Source of the DNA: Bacteroidetes bacterium GWB2_32_14 | GTDB lineage: Bacteria > Bacteroidota > Bacteroidia > Bacteroidales > UBA12077 | Assembly (NCBI GenBank): GCA_001768235.1 | Contig: MENK01000035.1 | Location: forward strand, 64,183-128,182 | Direction of reading: 5' to 3' | DNA: 64,000 nucleotides | Shown here: positions 28,572-36,808 of the stretch, one piece after another | Layout of the letters: each line of letters begins with the position of its first letter | Numbering within the stretch: the first letter of the stretch is position 1 | Translations under genes and position numbers: made by a program | Notes under the pieces: model-generated | Databases searched by the model: none | Seen by the model: only the letters and a program-made list of their open reading frames with translations | What the model was told of the DNA's origin: nothing

Positions 28572-29591
28572 ATGATTGATAAATTACAGAATTATATAAA
28601 AGAAACAGAAGCTTTTATCGCAAGTACAGCCGAAGAACTGGAGAATTTCCGTATAAAATACCTAGGTAAAAAAGGAATATTAAATGATTTATTTGAAGAT
28701 TTTAAAAATGTTCCACGTGAAAACAAAAAAGATGTAGGGCAAAAAATCAACGAACTTAAAAATCTCGTTCAGGAAAAAATCAATAGTTTTAAATCGTCTT
28801 TTGAAGAATCTACAACATCTAAATCAGGAATAGATTTAACAGCCCCGGCCGATCCAAATAAAATGGGAACCCGTCATCCTATTTCACTTGTTCGTAATGA
28901 AATCATAGATATATTTAATCGTATTGGATTTACAATATCCGAAGGGCCAGAAATTGAAGATGATTGGCATGTTTTTTCAGCTCTAAATTTCCCTGAAGAA
29001 CATCCTGCACGAGATATGCAAGATACTTTTTTTATCGATGATGCTTCAAAAATACTTTTACGTACTCATACCAGTTCTGTTCAGGTTCGGGTAATGGAAA
29101 ATTCAAAACCACCTATTCGTACAATTTCACCTGGTCGTGTTTTTCGTAATGAAGCTATTAGCGCCCGTGCACATTGTATTTTTCACCAGGTTGAAGGATT
29201 GTATATCGACGAAAATGTTTCTTTTGCCGATTTAAAACAAACCCTGATGTTTTTTGCAAAAGAAATGTTTGGTGAAAAAACACAGATTCGTTTGCGCCCA
29301 TCCTATTTTCCATTTACAGAACCATCAGCAGAAATGGATGTAGCGTGTAATATTTGCGGAGGAAAAGGATGTAATGTATGTAAATACACGGGATGGCTTG
29401 AAATTCTGGGTTGTGGTATGGTTGATCCAAACGTATTAAAGAATTGCAAAATTGATAGTGAAAAATACACTGGATTTGCTTTTGGAATGGGAATTGAACG
29501 AATAGCGATGCTTAAATATGGTATAAATGATCTTCGCTTATATTTCGAAAATGATGTTCGTTTTTTAAACCAGTTTAAATCGTCACTTTAA
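28572..29591 (+). CDS. pheS: Phenylalanine-tRNA ligase alpha subunit
   Basis: Catalytic alpha subunit of the (alpha-beta)2 phenylalanyl-tRNA synthetase. 339 residues. An N-terminal coiled-coil tRNA-binding arm (1-85) is followed by the class II catalytic core: motif 1 region HPISLVRNEIIDIFNRIGF, motif 2 region with GRVFRNEAISARAH, and motif 3 FGMGIERIAMLKYG. A cysteine cluster, CNICGGKGCNVCKYTGW, lies in the core, as in many PheS proteins. pheT is not adjacent, so the subunits are encoded apart in this genome. A weak parS-like match inside the gene is listed under rejected items. Confidence 0.97.
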   Translation: MIDKLQNYIKETEAFIASTAEELENFRIKYLGKKGILNDLFEDFKNVPRENKKDVGQKINELKNLVQEKINSFKSSFEESTTSKSGIDLTAPADPNKMGTRHPISLVRNEIIDIFNRIGFTISEGPEIEDDWHVFSALNFPEEHPARDMQDTFFIDDASKILLRTHTSSVQVRVMENSKPPIRTISPGRVFRNEAISARAHCIFHQVEGLYIDENVSFADLKQTLMFFAKEMFGEKTQIRLRPSYFPFTEPSAEMDVACNICGGKGCNVCKYTGWLEILGCGMVDPNVLKNCKIDSEKYTGFAFGMGIERIAMLKYGINDLRLYFENDVRFLNQFKSSL

Positions 29592-29613
29592 TCGATTTAA
29601 CAAAGAATATAGT

Positions 29614-29645
29614 AAACTGCAAGATTTTTTCTTGCAGTTTTTTTA
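29614..29645 (+). terminator. Intrinsic terminator after pheS
   Basis: AAACTGCAAG (29614-29623) pairs with CTTGCAGTTT (29631-29640) as a 10-bp perfect stem with a 7-nt loop, followed by TTTT. It overlaps the end of the convergent osmC-family gene. Confidence 0.8.
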
Positions 29646-30059
29646 TGGATTAACTTGTATTTCGTGTGTAAGCTCCAGTGCTTTTTTATATACAGCACTG
29701 ACACCACAGTATTGTTCATCAGATAACTTTACTGCTTTTTCCAATTTATCTAAAGGTAAATCCTTACCCCAGAATTTATAGATTACATGCATTTTATAAA
29801 AATGTTTTGGATGTTCTTCGGTTAAGTCGGCAATAATTTCGACATTAAATTTTTCAATTTCAACTCTCATTTTTTTAAGAATAGAAACAACATCCATTCC
29901 TGTACATCCTGCAAGAGCAAGTAACATCAATGGTTTAGGCCTTGGACCTGTATTATTTCCACCCACTGCAGGATCGGCATCGATAACTAGTTTATGGCCA
30001 TTTATTTCTGATTCAAAAGCCATGTTATCAATCCAATTTAAATTTAACGATGTTTTCAT
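29643..30059 (-). CDS. OsmC-family peroxiredoxin-like protein
   Basis: 138-residue OsmC/Ohr-fold protein that typically reduces organic hydroperoxides with a cysteine pair. The two cysteines are in LALAGCTGMDVVSIL and DEQYCGVSAVYKKA, the positions expected for the peroxidatic and resolving residues. The subclass resembles the YhfA/OsmC-like group rather than Ohr. A conserved ITGHKL-type opening (INGHKLVIDADP) is seen. It is divergent from a Crp/Fnr gene, which could regulate it; this is inference. Confidence 0.9.
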   Translation of the reverse strand: MKTSLNLNWIDNMAFESEINGHKLVIDADPAVGGNNTGPRPKPLMLLALAGCTGMDVVSILKKMRVEIEKFNVEIIADLTEEHPKHFYKMHVIYKFWGKDLPLDKLEKAVKLSDEQYCGVSAVYKKALELTHEIQVNP

Positions 30060-30091
30060 ACATTTATATATTTATATAGTACTATTTTATA

Positions 30092-30099
30092 CAAATATA
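30092..30099 (-). promoter_or_regulatory. -7 box TATATTTG upstream of OsmC-family gene
   Basis: On the minus strand TATATTTG matches TAnnTTTG and ends 32 bp before the ATG at 30059. No clear -33 box. Confidence 0.4.
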
Positions 30100-30120
30100 C
30101 TTTAATTTGTATATTCTAAA

Positions 30121-30153
30121 ATTGAATAAATAAGATCAAATAATATAATTTTG
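30121..30153 (+). promoter_or_regulatory. Candidate promoter of Crp/Fnr gene
   Basis: ATTG (30121-30124) and TAATTTTG (30146-30153), spaced 21 bp, resemble the Bacteroidota -33/-7 pair. It lies 49 bp upstream of the ATG at 30203. Confidence 0.35.
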
Positions 30154-30202
30154 TACTTATCTAAAAATATAAATAGTTTAATTGGATGTAAATTTTTTAC
30201 AG

Positions 30203-30910
30203 ATGAAAAACCGTGAACATATTCCGTTATGTGCAAGTTGTATAAATGATTTTGAAAGTATATTCAAACATCTTACACCAGAAGAACATCAAAAAGTTGA
30301 CTATGAAAAAGTTTGCAACTCATATAAAAGAGGAAATGTAATATATCATGAAGGAAGTCGGACAAATGGTTTTTATTGTATCCATTCGGGTATTGTAAAA
30401 ATATTTAAAACAGGCATAGATGGCCGTGAACAAATTATTACTTTTGCTAAAAAGGGTGATTTAATTGGGTTTCGTTCAATTCTAAGCGGCGAATTGGCTT
30501 GTTCTTCGGCAAAAGTAATTGATGATTCTGTTTTATGTTTTATTCCGGGCGAAACATTAATCAGTCTTGTAAAAACAAATGGTAATTTTTCATTGGCATT
30601 AATGCAACTTACCTGTAAAGAACTTGGTGTTGCAAATGCATATATTACTGATATTGCACAAAAAACTGTTCGCGAAAGGCTTGCAGAAGTATTATTAAAA
30701 CTAATGGACACTTTTCAATTAGATAGCGATAATGTTTTACAGGTATCACTTACCCGTGAAGAACTTGCAAATATTGTAGGTACAGCTACAGAGTCTGTAA
30801 TTCGATTGTTATCAGAATTTAAGCAAGATAAGCTTATTGATATAAATGGCAGAAAAATTAAAATCCTTGATATTAAAAAACTCGAAAAAATATCAAATGC
30901 TTTTAATTAG
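30203..30910 (+). CDS. Crp/Fnr-family transcriptional regulator
   Basis: 235 residues from the ATG at 30203; a TTG seven codons upstream is the other possible start. The N-terminus has a CASC motif, then a cyclic-nucleotide-binding beta-roll (about 25-140, with [20 protein letters not shown]), then a C-terminal HTH (about 150-225, with [20 protein letters not shown] as recognition region). No complete Fnr-type four-cysteine cluster is seen, so an iron-sulfur sensor is not assured. Effector unknown. Convergent with ruvB, with a 4-bp overlap. Divergent from the OsmC-family gene. Confidence 0.88.
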   Translation: MKNREHIPLCASCINDFESIFKHLTPEEHQKVDYEKVCNSYKRGNVIYHEGSRTNGFYCIHSGIVKIFKTGIDGREQIITFAKKGDLIGFRSILSGELACSSAKVIDDSVLCFIPGETLISLVKTNGNFSLALMQLTCKELGVANAYITDIAQKTVRERLAEVLLKLMDTFQLDSDNVLQVSLTREELANIVGTATESVIRLLSEFKQDKLIDINGRKIKILDIKKLEKISNAFN

Positions 30911-31929
30911 AACAGTTGTGCCTGATCGTTTGTATTTTTTACCCTGTTTAAATGTTTATAAGCTATTTCTGTAGCTTCTCTCCCGCGTGGAGTTCTTTTT
31001 AGATACCCTTCCTTAATTAAAAAAGGTTCATATACTTCTTCAATAGTTCCTGCATCTTCGCCTATTGCAGTTGCAATTGTAGTTAAGCCCACGGGTCCGC
31101 CTTTAAACTTATCCATAATAGTCAGAAGTATTCTATTGTCCATTTCATCCAGACCATGTTTATCGATATTTAAAGCTTTAAGTGCAATTCGGGATATTTC
31201 GATATCAATATTCCCATCTCCCTTAACCTGGGCAAAATCACGGACCCTTCTCAGTAATGCATTTGCAATACGAGGAGTTCCTCTTGAACGTGATGCTATT
31301 TCAACAGCAGCATTATCATTAATTTTTACATTTAATATTAAAGCCGAACGTTTTACAATTGAAGTCAGAATATCGAAATCATAATATTCGAGATGAGAAC
31401 TTATTCCAAATCGTGCACGTAATGGGCTAGTAAGAAGGCCTGAGCGGGTTGTTGCCCCAATTAAAGTAAATGGATTGAGAGTTATTTGAACAGAACGAGC
31501 GCTGGGGCCTTTATCTATCATGATATCTATTTTGTAATCCTCCATAGCAGAATACAAATATTCTTCTACTACCGGGCTTAACCTGTGTATTTCATCAATA
31601 AATAAAACATCGCCCGGTTCTAAATTGGTAAGCAAACCAGCTAAATCACCCGGTTTATCGAGTACAGGACCGGAAGTAAGTTTCAAATTTACATTTAATT
31701 CGTTCGCAAGAATATTTGCAAGAGTCGTTTTTCCTAACCCGGGAGGGCCATGTAAAAGAACGTGGTCTAAGGCTTCGCCTCTCATTTTTGCCGCTTGTAC
31801 AAAGATTTTTAAATTATCCACAACTTTATACTGACCTTTAAAATCATGAAAATTTAATGGCCGAAGCTTATTTTCAACTTCAATATCTTTTTTATCGAAT
31901 TCGTTTTCCCGAATATCAAAACTATCCAT
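30907..31929 (-). CDS. ruvB: Holliday junction branch migration ATPase RuvB
   Basis: Hexameric AAA+ motor that, with RuvA, drives branch migration of Holliday junctions. 340 residues. Walker [10 protein letters not shown] (about 61-69), Walker [10 protein letters not shown], sensor GATTRSGLL and the arginine finger in SPLRARFG are present. The C-terminal winged helix includes [10 protein letters not shown] and the [18 protein letters not shown] signature. The gene upstream on the minus strand is the YwqK-like repeat gene, 23 bp away, so they may be cotranscribed. Confidence 0.97.
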   Translation of the reverse strand: MDSFDIRENEFDKKDIEVENKLRPLNFHDFKGQYKVVDNLKIFVQAAKMRGEALDHVLLHGPPGLGKTTLANILANELNVNLKLTSGPVLDKPGDLAGLLTNLEPGDVLFIDEIHRLSPVVEEYLYSAMEDYKIDIMIDKGPSARSVQITLNPFTLIGATTRSGLLTSPLRARFGISSHLEYYDFDILTSIVKRSALILNVKINDNAAVEIASRSRGTPRIANALLRRVRDFAQVKGDGNIDIEISRIALKALNIDKHGLDEMDNRILLTIMDKFKGGPVGLTTIATAIGEDAGTIEEVYEPFLIKEGYLKRTPRGREATEIAYKHLNRVKNTNDQAQLF

Positions 31930-31951
31930 TATTTTAATTTATTGGGTAAAG

Positions 31952-33505
31952 TTATAAAATATCTTCGGATTGTTTATTTCTGATTTTTATACCGTTTACT
32001 TTATATTCTGTATTATTTTTATATTGTATTACAAGCAGTGGTTCTCCATTTATTTTGTATTTAACCCATGATTTTATTTTTTTCCCATCGCTATAATAGC
32101 GTTCTTCTAAAATTTTTCCATCAGGATAATAATATTCATGTTTACCATCTTCATTTCCCTGTACAAATCTTCCTTTAAAATACAGATTCCCTGAATTATA
32201 AAATTGTTTCCATAAACCATCTTTTTGATCCATCACATAATTTCCTTTTGAAATCATGTCTCCAATAATATAAAACCATTCTCCTTCTTTATTTCCTTGA
32301 ATGTACAATCCTTTTGAAATAGTATCTCCATGTTCATTATATTCTATTGATTCTCCATCTTCTAAACCTAAAATAAAAGTTTCCTCCATTAAAAGAGAAC
32401 CATTCTCATGAAACCACTTCCACAAACCGGTTAGTTTTCCATTTATATAACTTCCTGTTTGTTGTATTTTACCATTTTTGTGGTAATAAGTCCATCGGCC
32501 ATTCTTTTTGTCATTTAAAAAATTTCCCTCGGCTTTTATATTTCCTTCTTCGAAATATTCAGTCCATTTACCATGTTTTGAACCGTCGTTATTTATAATA
32601 CCTTCAGATAGTAAATTACCGTTTGTATTATAAACTTTCGATTTTATTACATTTCCATTTGAATTGTAATACCTGTGAATACCAATTGGCATATCGAAAA
32701 AAAATCCTCCCTGAAAAATCAGATTACCCAATTCATCATACTCTTCTTTTATTTCAACATCCTTTTCGGCCTGATTTTTATTTTCAACCGGTTCATCATT
32801 TTCATATCTAAACGTACTAATTAAAAAGCCACTTGAGTTGTAGTTTTTAACATATCCATTTAATTTCCCGTTTTTATATGTTTTTTCTTCAACCAGGTTT
32901 CCCTCTTCATTAAAGGTTTTCCAAACACCTTCTTTTAATCCGTCAGAGTTATACCGATTAATCTTTTCATAAAATAAAATATCATTATTCCTATAACGAT
33001 ATATAGAAATAATGAGGCCTTTTTCGTCATATTCAAATGCCATTCCGTTTTTCTTATCGTCAGTATATGGAATAATCTCTTTAATTTTTCCACTTGCATA
33101 ATAAAAACAGGACGTTCCATTACGTAAACCATTTAAATATAATTCTTTTGACTTAATTTTATTTATATTTTTTTCGCCTGTAAAATATTTATAATCATAC
33201 CCGTTTTTTTTTCCCAGATAATAACTTATTTTTTCTGTAGTATCGCCCAGTTCGTTAAAAAATATCCAAATACTATCTAAGCTGTTATTCAACCATTTCC
33301 CTTCAGATTTTTTTATTCCGCTAACATAAAATGATTTCCATAATCCGTTTGGTTTATCATTTTTTAAAAAACCTTCGCTGGCAATAATTCCATTTTTATA
33401 AAAATAGGTTTTAAAAATTTGTTGATCCTGAATAAGTGTATCTTGCCCGAAAATGCAAACCGGGAATAAATAAAAGACGAAAAAATAAAAAATTTTTCTG
33501 TACAT
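31952..33505 (-). CDS. MORN-like/YwqK-family repeat protein, exported
   Basis: 517 residues from the ATG at 33505; a TTG two codons upstream is possible. A signal peptide (ending near FGQ) is followed by about 20 tandem repeats of roughly 20-24 residues with a pattern like NGKLTGLWKWFHENGSLL, the G-x-W-x-x-Y/F-x-x-x-G-x core of MORN/YwqK repeats. They probably form an extended beta-meander. Members are often labelled antitoxin YwqK, but there is no toxin partner here, so that role is unsupported. It lies 53 bp downstream of nadA on the same strand. Function unknown. Confidence 0.8.
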   Translation of the reverse strand: MYRKIFYFFVFYLFPVCIFGQDTLIQDQQIFKTYFYKNGIIASEGFLKNDKPNGLWKSFYVSGIKKSEGKWLNNSLDSIWIFFNELGDTTEKISYYLGKKNGYDYKYFTGEKNINKIKSKELYLNGLRNGTSCFYYASGKIKEIIPYTDDKKNGMAFEYDEKGLIISIYRYRNNDILFYEKINRYNSDGLKEGVWKTFNEEGNLVEEKTYKNGKLNGYVKNYNSSGFLISTFRYENDEPVENKNQAEKDVEIKEEYDELGNLIFQGGFFFDMPIGIHRYYNSNGNVIKSKVYNTNGNLLSEGIINNDGSKHGKWTEYFEEGNIKAEGNFLNDKKNGRWTYYHKNGKIQQTGSYINGKLTGLWKWFHENGSLLMEETFILGLEDGESIEYNEHGDTISKGLYIQGNKEGEWFYIIGDMISKGNYVMDQKDGLWKQFYNSGNLYFKGRFVQGNEDGKHEYYYPDGKILEERYYSDGKKIKSWVKYKINGEPLLVIQYKNNTEYKVNGIKIRNKQSEDIL

Positions 33506-33563
33506 AAACAATGCTATAGTGTAGCTATAAATATATACATAAAAGACGGAAGTATTTATGTTT

Positions 33564-34559
33564 TTACAGATTCAATTTTCTGGATATTTCCAGCATATTA
33601 TCAATAGATTTTTTTGCCTTAACTAATATTTCATTATCTAAAATGACTTCGGGTTGTTCAAATTTTAGTGTATTATAAATCTTTTTTATTGTAATTTTTT
33701 TCATAAAATTACAATCGTTACAACCGCAAGTAGAATCTTTTGGAGGAGCTACAATAAATAATTTTTCAGGATTATTTTTTTTCATCTGATGTAAAATACC
33801 CGACTCAGTTGCAACAATATATTCTTTTGAATTATCGGTACTTGTATATTTTAACAATGCAGCAGTTGAACCAATATAATCAGAAATAAGTTGAACCGGT
33901 TTTTGGCATTCGGGATGAGATATTACTTTAGCACCCGGGTATTCTTTTTTTAGATTTAGTATTCCTTCTACAGAAAATTCTTCATGAACATGACAGGCAC
34001 CATTCCATACAACCATATTTCTTCCTGTTATCCTGTTAATATAATTTCCCAAATTTCTATCTGGTGCAAATATTATTTTTTGTTCTTGCGGAAGGGAATT
34101 AACTATTTGAAGTGCATTTGTTGATGTACAACATATATCTGTTAATGTTTTAATTTTTGCTGTTGTATTTACATACGAAATAACGATATGATCGGGATGT
34201 TGCTTTACAAATTTTTCAAATTCATCAAAAGGGCAGGAGTCAGCTAACGAACAACCAGCATTTAAATCAGGTATTAATACTTTACTTTTAGGAGTAAGTA
34301 TCTTTGCCGTTTCTGCCATAAAATGTACACCTGCAAAAACAATTATTTTTGCTTTTGTTTTAGCTGCTTCTTGTGATAATGCCAAACTATCACCAACAAA
34401 ATCTGCTATATCCTGAATATCTCCTGTTTGATAATAATGAGCAAGTATAATAGCATTTTTTTCTTTTTTAAGATGTTCTATTTCTTTTAAAACATCAATA
34501 TTCTTATCAATATCTGAATCAACATATCCTTTTTTGATATTTATGTTTTTAACATTCAT
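33564..34559 (-). CDS. nadA: Quinolinate synthase A
   Basis: Condenses iminoaspartate with dihydroxyacetone phosphate to quinolinate in NAD synthesis. A [4Fe-4S] enzyme of 331 residues. Three cysteine-bearing segments provide the cluster ligands: NAGCSLADSC, LTDICCTSTNA and the C-terminal CGCNDC. Early motifs ILAHYYQTGDIQDIADFVGDS are classic NadA. nadB and nadC are not nearby. An AT-rich spacer of 646 bp precedes it. Confidence 0.96.
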   Translation of the reverse strand: MNVKNINIKKGYVDSDIDKNIDVLKEIEHLKKEKNAIILAHYYQTGDIQDIADFVGDSLALSQEAAKTKAKIIVFAGVHFMAETAKILTPKSKVLIPDLNAGCSLADSCPFDEFEKFVKQHPDHIVISYVNTTAKIKTLTDICCTSTNALQIVNSLPQEQKIIFAPDRNLGNYINRITGRNMVVWNGACHVHEEFSVEGILNLKKEYPGAKVISHPECQKPVQLISDYIGSTAALLKYTSTDNSKEYIVATESGILHQMKKNNPEKLFIVAPPKDSTCGCNDCNFMKKITIKKIYNTLKFEQPEVILDNEILVKAKKSIDNMLEISRKLNL

Positions 34560-35205
34560 AATATATATTATATATATTTTAAATTTAATTAATAATTATA
34601 ATAATAATGATATGCTGTTAATACTGTTATTAATTATTTTGATTTTCTCTTGCATATTTAAAAATTAAAAAGATTTTAATAGTATTTCAACAACTTATAT
34701 AGAGTAATCATTATGATTTTTAATAAGATATAATTTTTATTAACATCTGTTAATAGTAAATGAACTTAATATTTTTAAACTAAAAAGAACAAAAATTTTG
34801 TTAAAAATTATGCTTAAAAAATAAGGGGTAAAACTAAAAAATAATTTTTGATTTGTCTTATTTTTTTATATATACACAGCTGTTTTAATAATACAAACAA
34901 ATTTTTTATTTTTTTGTTGACGTTAATTAACATTCTTTTAACAGAATTAAGTTAAGCTATTAACAATTTAAATAGTAATTTAAAATTATTCATAATGTGT
35001 AGTATATGAATAGTTTAATATAGTTGTATTCATTTTAAATTTTATGAAAACAAGAGTAATTTATTTTTATTCAATGCTTTTAATTAGAAATTTAGTATAT
35101 GCCATTATTGGTTTTAAATATTAGAAAAGAAAAGAAAAAATCAATAAGACAGAATCGTGTTATAAATAAAATAATGGTTATTTTTGGAGTACAATAATAA
35201 TAAAA
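34560..35205. other. 646-bp very AT-rich intergenic region
   Basis: Divergent spacer between nadA (-) and rpiB (+), the longest gene-free stretch here and almost all A and T. I find no RNA gene. An 8-bp inverted repeat, TATTCATA (34987-34994) and TATGAATA (35005-35012), could be an operator. One tiny reading frame (35044-35124, 26 codons, hydrophobic) has no independent support. No cluster of DnaA boxes was found, although the region is AT-rich enough for an unwinding element. Confidence 0.6.
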
Positions 35206-35646
35206 ATGGGAAATAAATTATTAGCAATAGCAAGTGATCATGCGGGTTTTGAATTTAAAGAAAAATTAAAAGAATATTTATTAGCAAAAGATTATTTAAT
35301 TAAAGATTTCGGTACTTATTCTTCAGAAAGTTCAGATTACCCGGATTATGCACATCCACTTGCAGAAGCAGTGGAAAAAGGAGAATGTGAATTTGGAATA
35401 ACATTGTGTGGAAGTGGTAATGGAATTAATATGACAGCAAACAAACACCAGGGAATAAGAGCTGCTTTATGTTGGAATTCAGAAATTTCTGAATTAGCCA
35501 GGCTACATAATAATGCAAACGTGTGTTCTATACCAGCCCGATTTGTTAATTTCAAGCTTGTAAAGCAAATTGTTGATATATTTTTAAATACACAGTTTGA
35601 AGGTGGACGGCATTTACGGAGAATAGAAAAGATACCTGTAAAATAA
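35206..35646 (+). CDS. rpiB: Ribose-5-phosphate isomerase B
   Basis: Interconverts ribose 5-phosphate and ribulose 5-phosphate in the pentose phosphate pathway. 146 residues. The LacA/RpiB signatures are clear: ASDHAGFEFKEKL at the N-terminus, DFGTYSSESSDYPDYAH, and the active-site cysteine and anion hole in LCGSGNGINMTANK. It is 18 bp upstream of an Rrf2 regulator gene. Confidence 0.95.
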   Translation: MGNKLLAIASDHAGFEFKEKLKEYLLAKDYLIKDFGTYSSESSDYPDYAHPLAEAVEKGECEFGITLCGSGNGINMTANKHQGIRAALCWNSEISELARLHNNANVCSIPARFVNFKLVKQIVDIFLNTQFEGGRHLRRIEKIPVK

Positions 35647-35664
35647 TTATAATAATTAAAACCG

Positions 35665-36108
35665 ATGTTATCAAATACATGTAAATATGCCATAAGAGCG
35701 ATTATTTACCTTGCACTTTATGATGGTGAAAATAGGAAAATAGGAATTAAAGAAATATCAAAAGAACTGAATATACCAACACCGTTTTTAGGTAAGATAT
35801 TACAACTTCTCGCTAAAAATAAATTATTAACTTCAACAAAAGGACCAAATGGCGGTTTTGGATTAGCTAAGCCACCAAAAGAAATTACTCTTCTTTCAAT
35901 TATTCAAATTATTGATGGTTTAGATTTATTTACAGAGTGTTTAATAGGTTTAAGCTCATGTAAACCAACAGAACATAATGATGTTCAGTGTCCAATTCAT
36001 AAAAGATACGAACCGATTAGTAAGCAAATTTATGAGATGTTTGATACAGAGAATATTGAAAATTTAAAGAATGAAATTTTAGCATCAGAAGGAAAAATAG
36101 GATTATAA
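35665..36108 (+). CDS. Rrf2-family transcriptional regulator
   Basis: 147-residue winged-helix regulator. N-terminal HTH (about 1-75, with YAIRAIIYLALYD and the recognition region TPFLGKILQLLAKN, then a wing with TSTKGPNGGFGLAKPP). Three cysteines follow in the pattern CLIGLSSCKPTEHNDVQC (C93, C100 and C110 approximately), the Fe-S-binding arrangement of IscR/NsrR-type members. It may therefore sense iron-sulfur status or nitric oxide. Probably cotranscribed with rpiB. Its end overlaps the convergent VanZ gene by 6 bp. Confidence 0.9.
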   Translation: MLSNTCKYAIRAIIYLALYDGENRKIGIKEISKELNIPTPFLGKILQLLAKNKLLTSTKGPNGGFGLAKPPKEITLLSIIQIIDGLDLFTECLIGLSSCKPTEHNDVQCPIHKRYEPISKQIYEMFDTENIENLKNEILASEGKIGL

Positions 36109-36489
36109 CCACTTAACTATTTTAATTTTAGTTAAAATAGGATAAAAAATTAAACCCACAATTGCCCCGATACAGTTTGCAATTATATCACAGAACTCGG
36201 CCGATCGATCGGAAGTTATTGCAAATTGGCTAAATTCCATAAGTCCGCCAAAGCAAACAACCAGGAATAGTGAAAACAGTTTTTTATAATTAGAAAGTAC
36301 AGAATACTGTTTAACTATAGAATTTAACAATGAAATAATTAATGTAAAATACATTAAAAAATGAATAAGCTTATCCATGTTATGAATATCTAAAAAGGGA
36401 ATTTTATTTAGTTCATTTCCAGAACTAATACTACCCCAAAAAATAACCAGGGTAATTGCTATTGTTTTCCAAAATTTTATAAAAATCAT
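36103..36489 (-). CDS. VanZ-like membrane protein
   Basis: 128 residues with four predicted helices: an N-terminal segment (about 8-22), one around MDKLIHFLMYFTLIISLL, one at FSLFLVVCFGGLMEFSQF and a C-terminal one. The MDKLIHF and GLMEFSQ motifs are hallmarks of the VanZ-like family, as is the spaced acidic residue in SAEFCDIIANCIGA. VanZ confers low-level teicoplanin resistance in enterococci; in most bacteria the family role is unknown. Convergent with the Rrf2 gene. Confidence 0.85.
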   Translation of the reverse strand: MIFIKFWKTIAITLVIFWGSISSGNELNKIPFLDIHNMDKLIHFLMYFTLIISLLNSIVKQYSVLSNYKKLFSLFLVVCFGGLMEFSQFAITSDRSAEFCDIIANCIGAIVGLIFYPILTKIKIVKWL

Positions 36490-36618
36490 AATATATGTAA
36501 AAAGTAAACCGGGTACAAAGCTGTGTAAATATTTTAAAACTTCAAAAAGAAAAATTTAAAGTTGTTCATATTTAGTTTATAAAGGTAAAATAATAATAAA
36601 TCTCCAAAACCAGTGTTT

Positions 36619-36652
36619 ATAACCCCGCAAAGAATTGTTAATAACCCTGCAA
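36619..36652. repeat. 12-bp direct repeat abutting parS-like site 2
   Basis: ATAACCCCGCAA (36619-36630) and ATAACCCTGCAA (36641-36652) match at 11 of 12 positions and are spaced 22 bp centre to centre, about two helical turns. The second copy ends exactly where the parS-like palindrome begins, so they may bind a partner protein side by side. Confidence 0.5.
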
Positions 36653-36668
36653 TGTTTCACGTGGAACA
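36653..36668. promoter_or_regulatory. parS-like centromere site 2
   Basis: TGTTTCACGTGGAACA matches the consensus TGTTNCACGTGAAACA at 15 of 16 positions and differs by one base from site 1 at 16691. Intergenic, upstream of hemW. Confidence 0.72.
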
Positions 36669-36808
36669 GTATTCATCAACGTTCCTCAGTATCAGTGATG
36701 TACAAAACGTGAAATAAATTTGAATTTTATTAGAAATTTGATGTGTTTTTTGTGTATTTTAACTGAATATAAAATTCAAATTTATTTTTGAAAATCTAAG
36801 GGTTTTAA

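Larger units (their letters stand above)
36490..36808. other. Intergenic region with parS-like site and direct repeat
   Basis: 319 bp between the divergent VanZ-like gene and hemW. Contains a 12-bp direct repeat and a parS-like palindrome (listed separately) and a -7 box TATTTTTG (36783-36790) 18 bp before the hemW ATG. No coding potential seen. Confidence 0.6.

Noticed and set aside
28709..28724. parS-like sequence in pheS
   Set aside because: TGTTCCACGTGAAAAC departs from the consensus at the last two positions and encodes conserved-looking NVPREN residues; too weak to list.
31814..31822. Perfect DnaA box TTATCCACA
   Set aside because: It is a single copy inside the ruvB coding sequence with no further boxes nearby; no oriC is claimed from it.
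31952..33505. Antitoxin YwqK
   Set aside because: The repeats fit the family, but no toxin gene is adjacent and the product has a signal peptide.
35044..35124. 26-codon hydrophobic reading frame in the AT-rich gap
   Set aside because: Short frames are common in such AT-rich DNA and no conservation or signal supports it.
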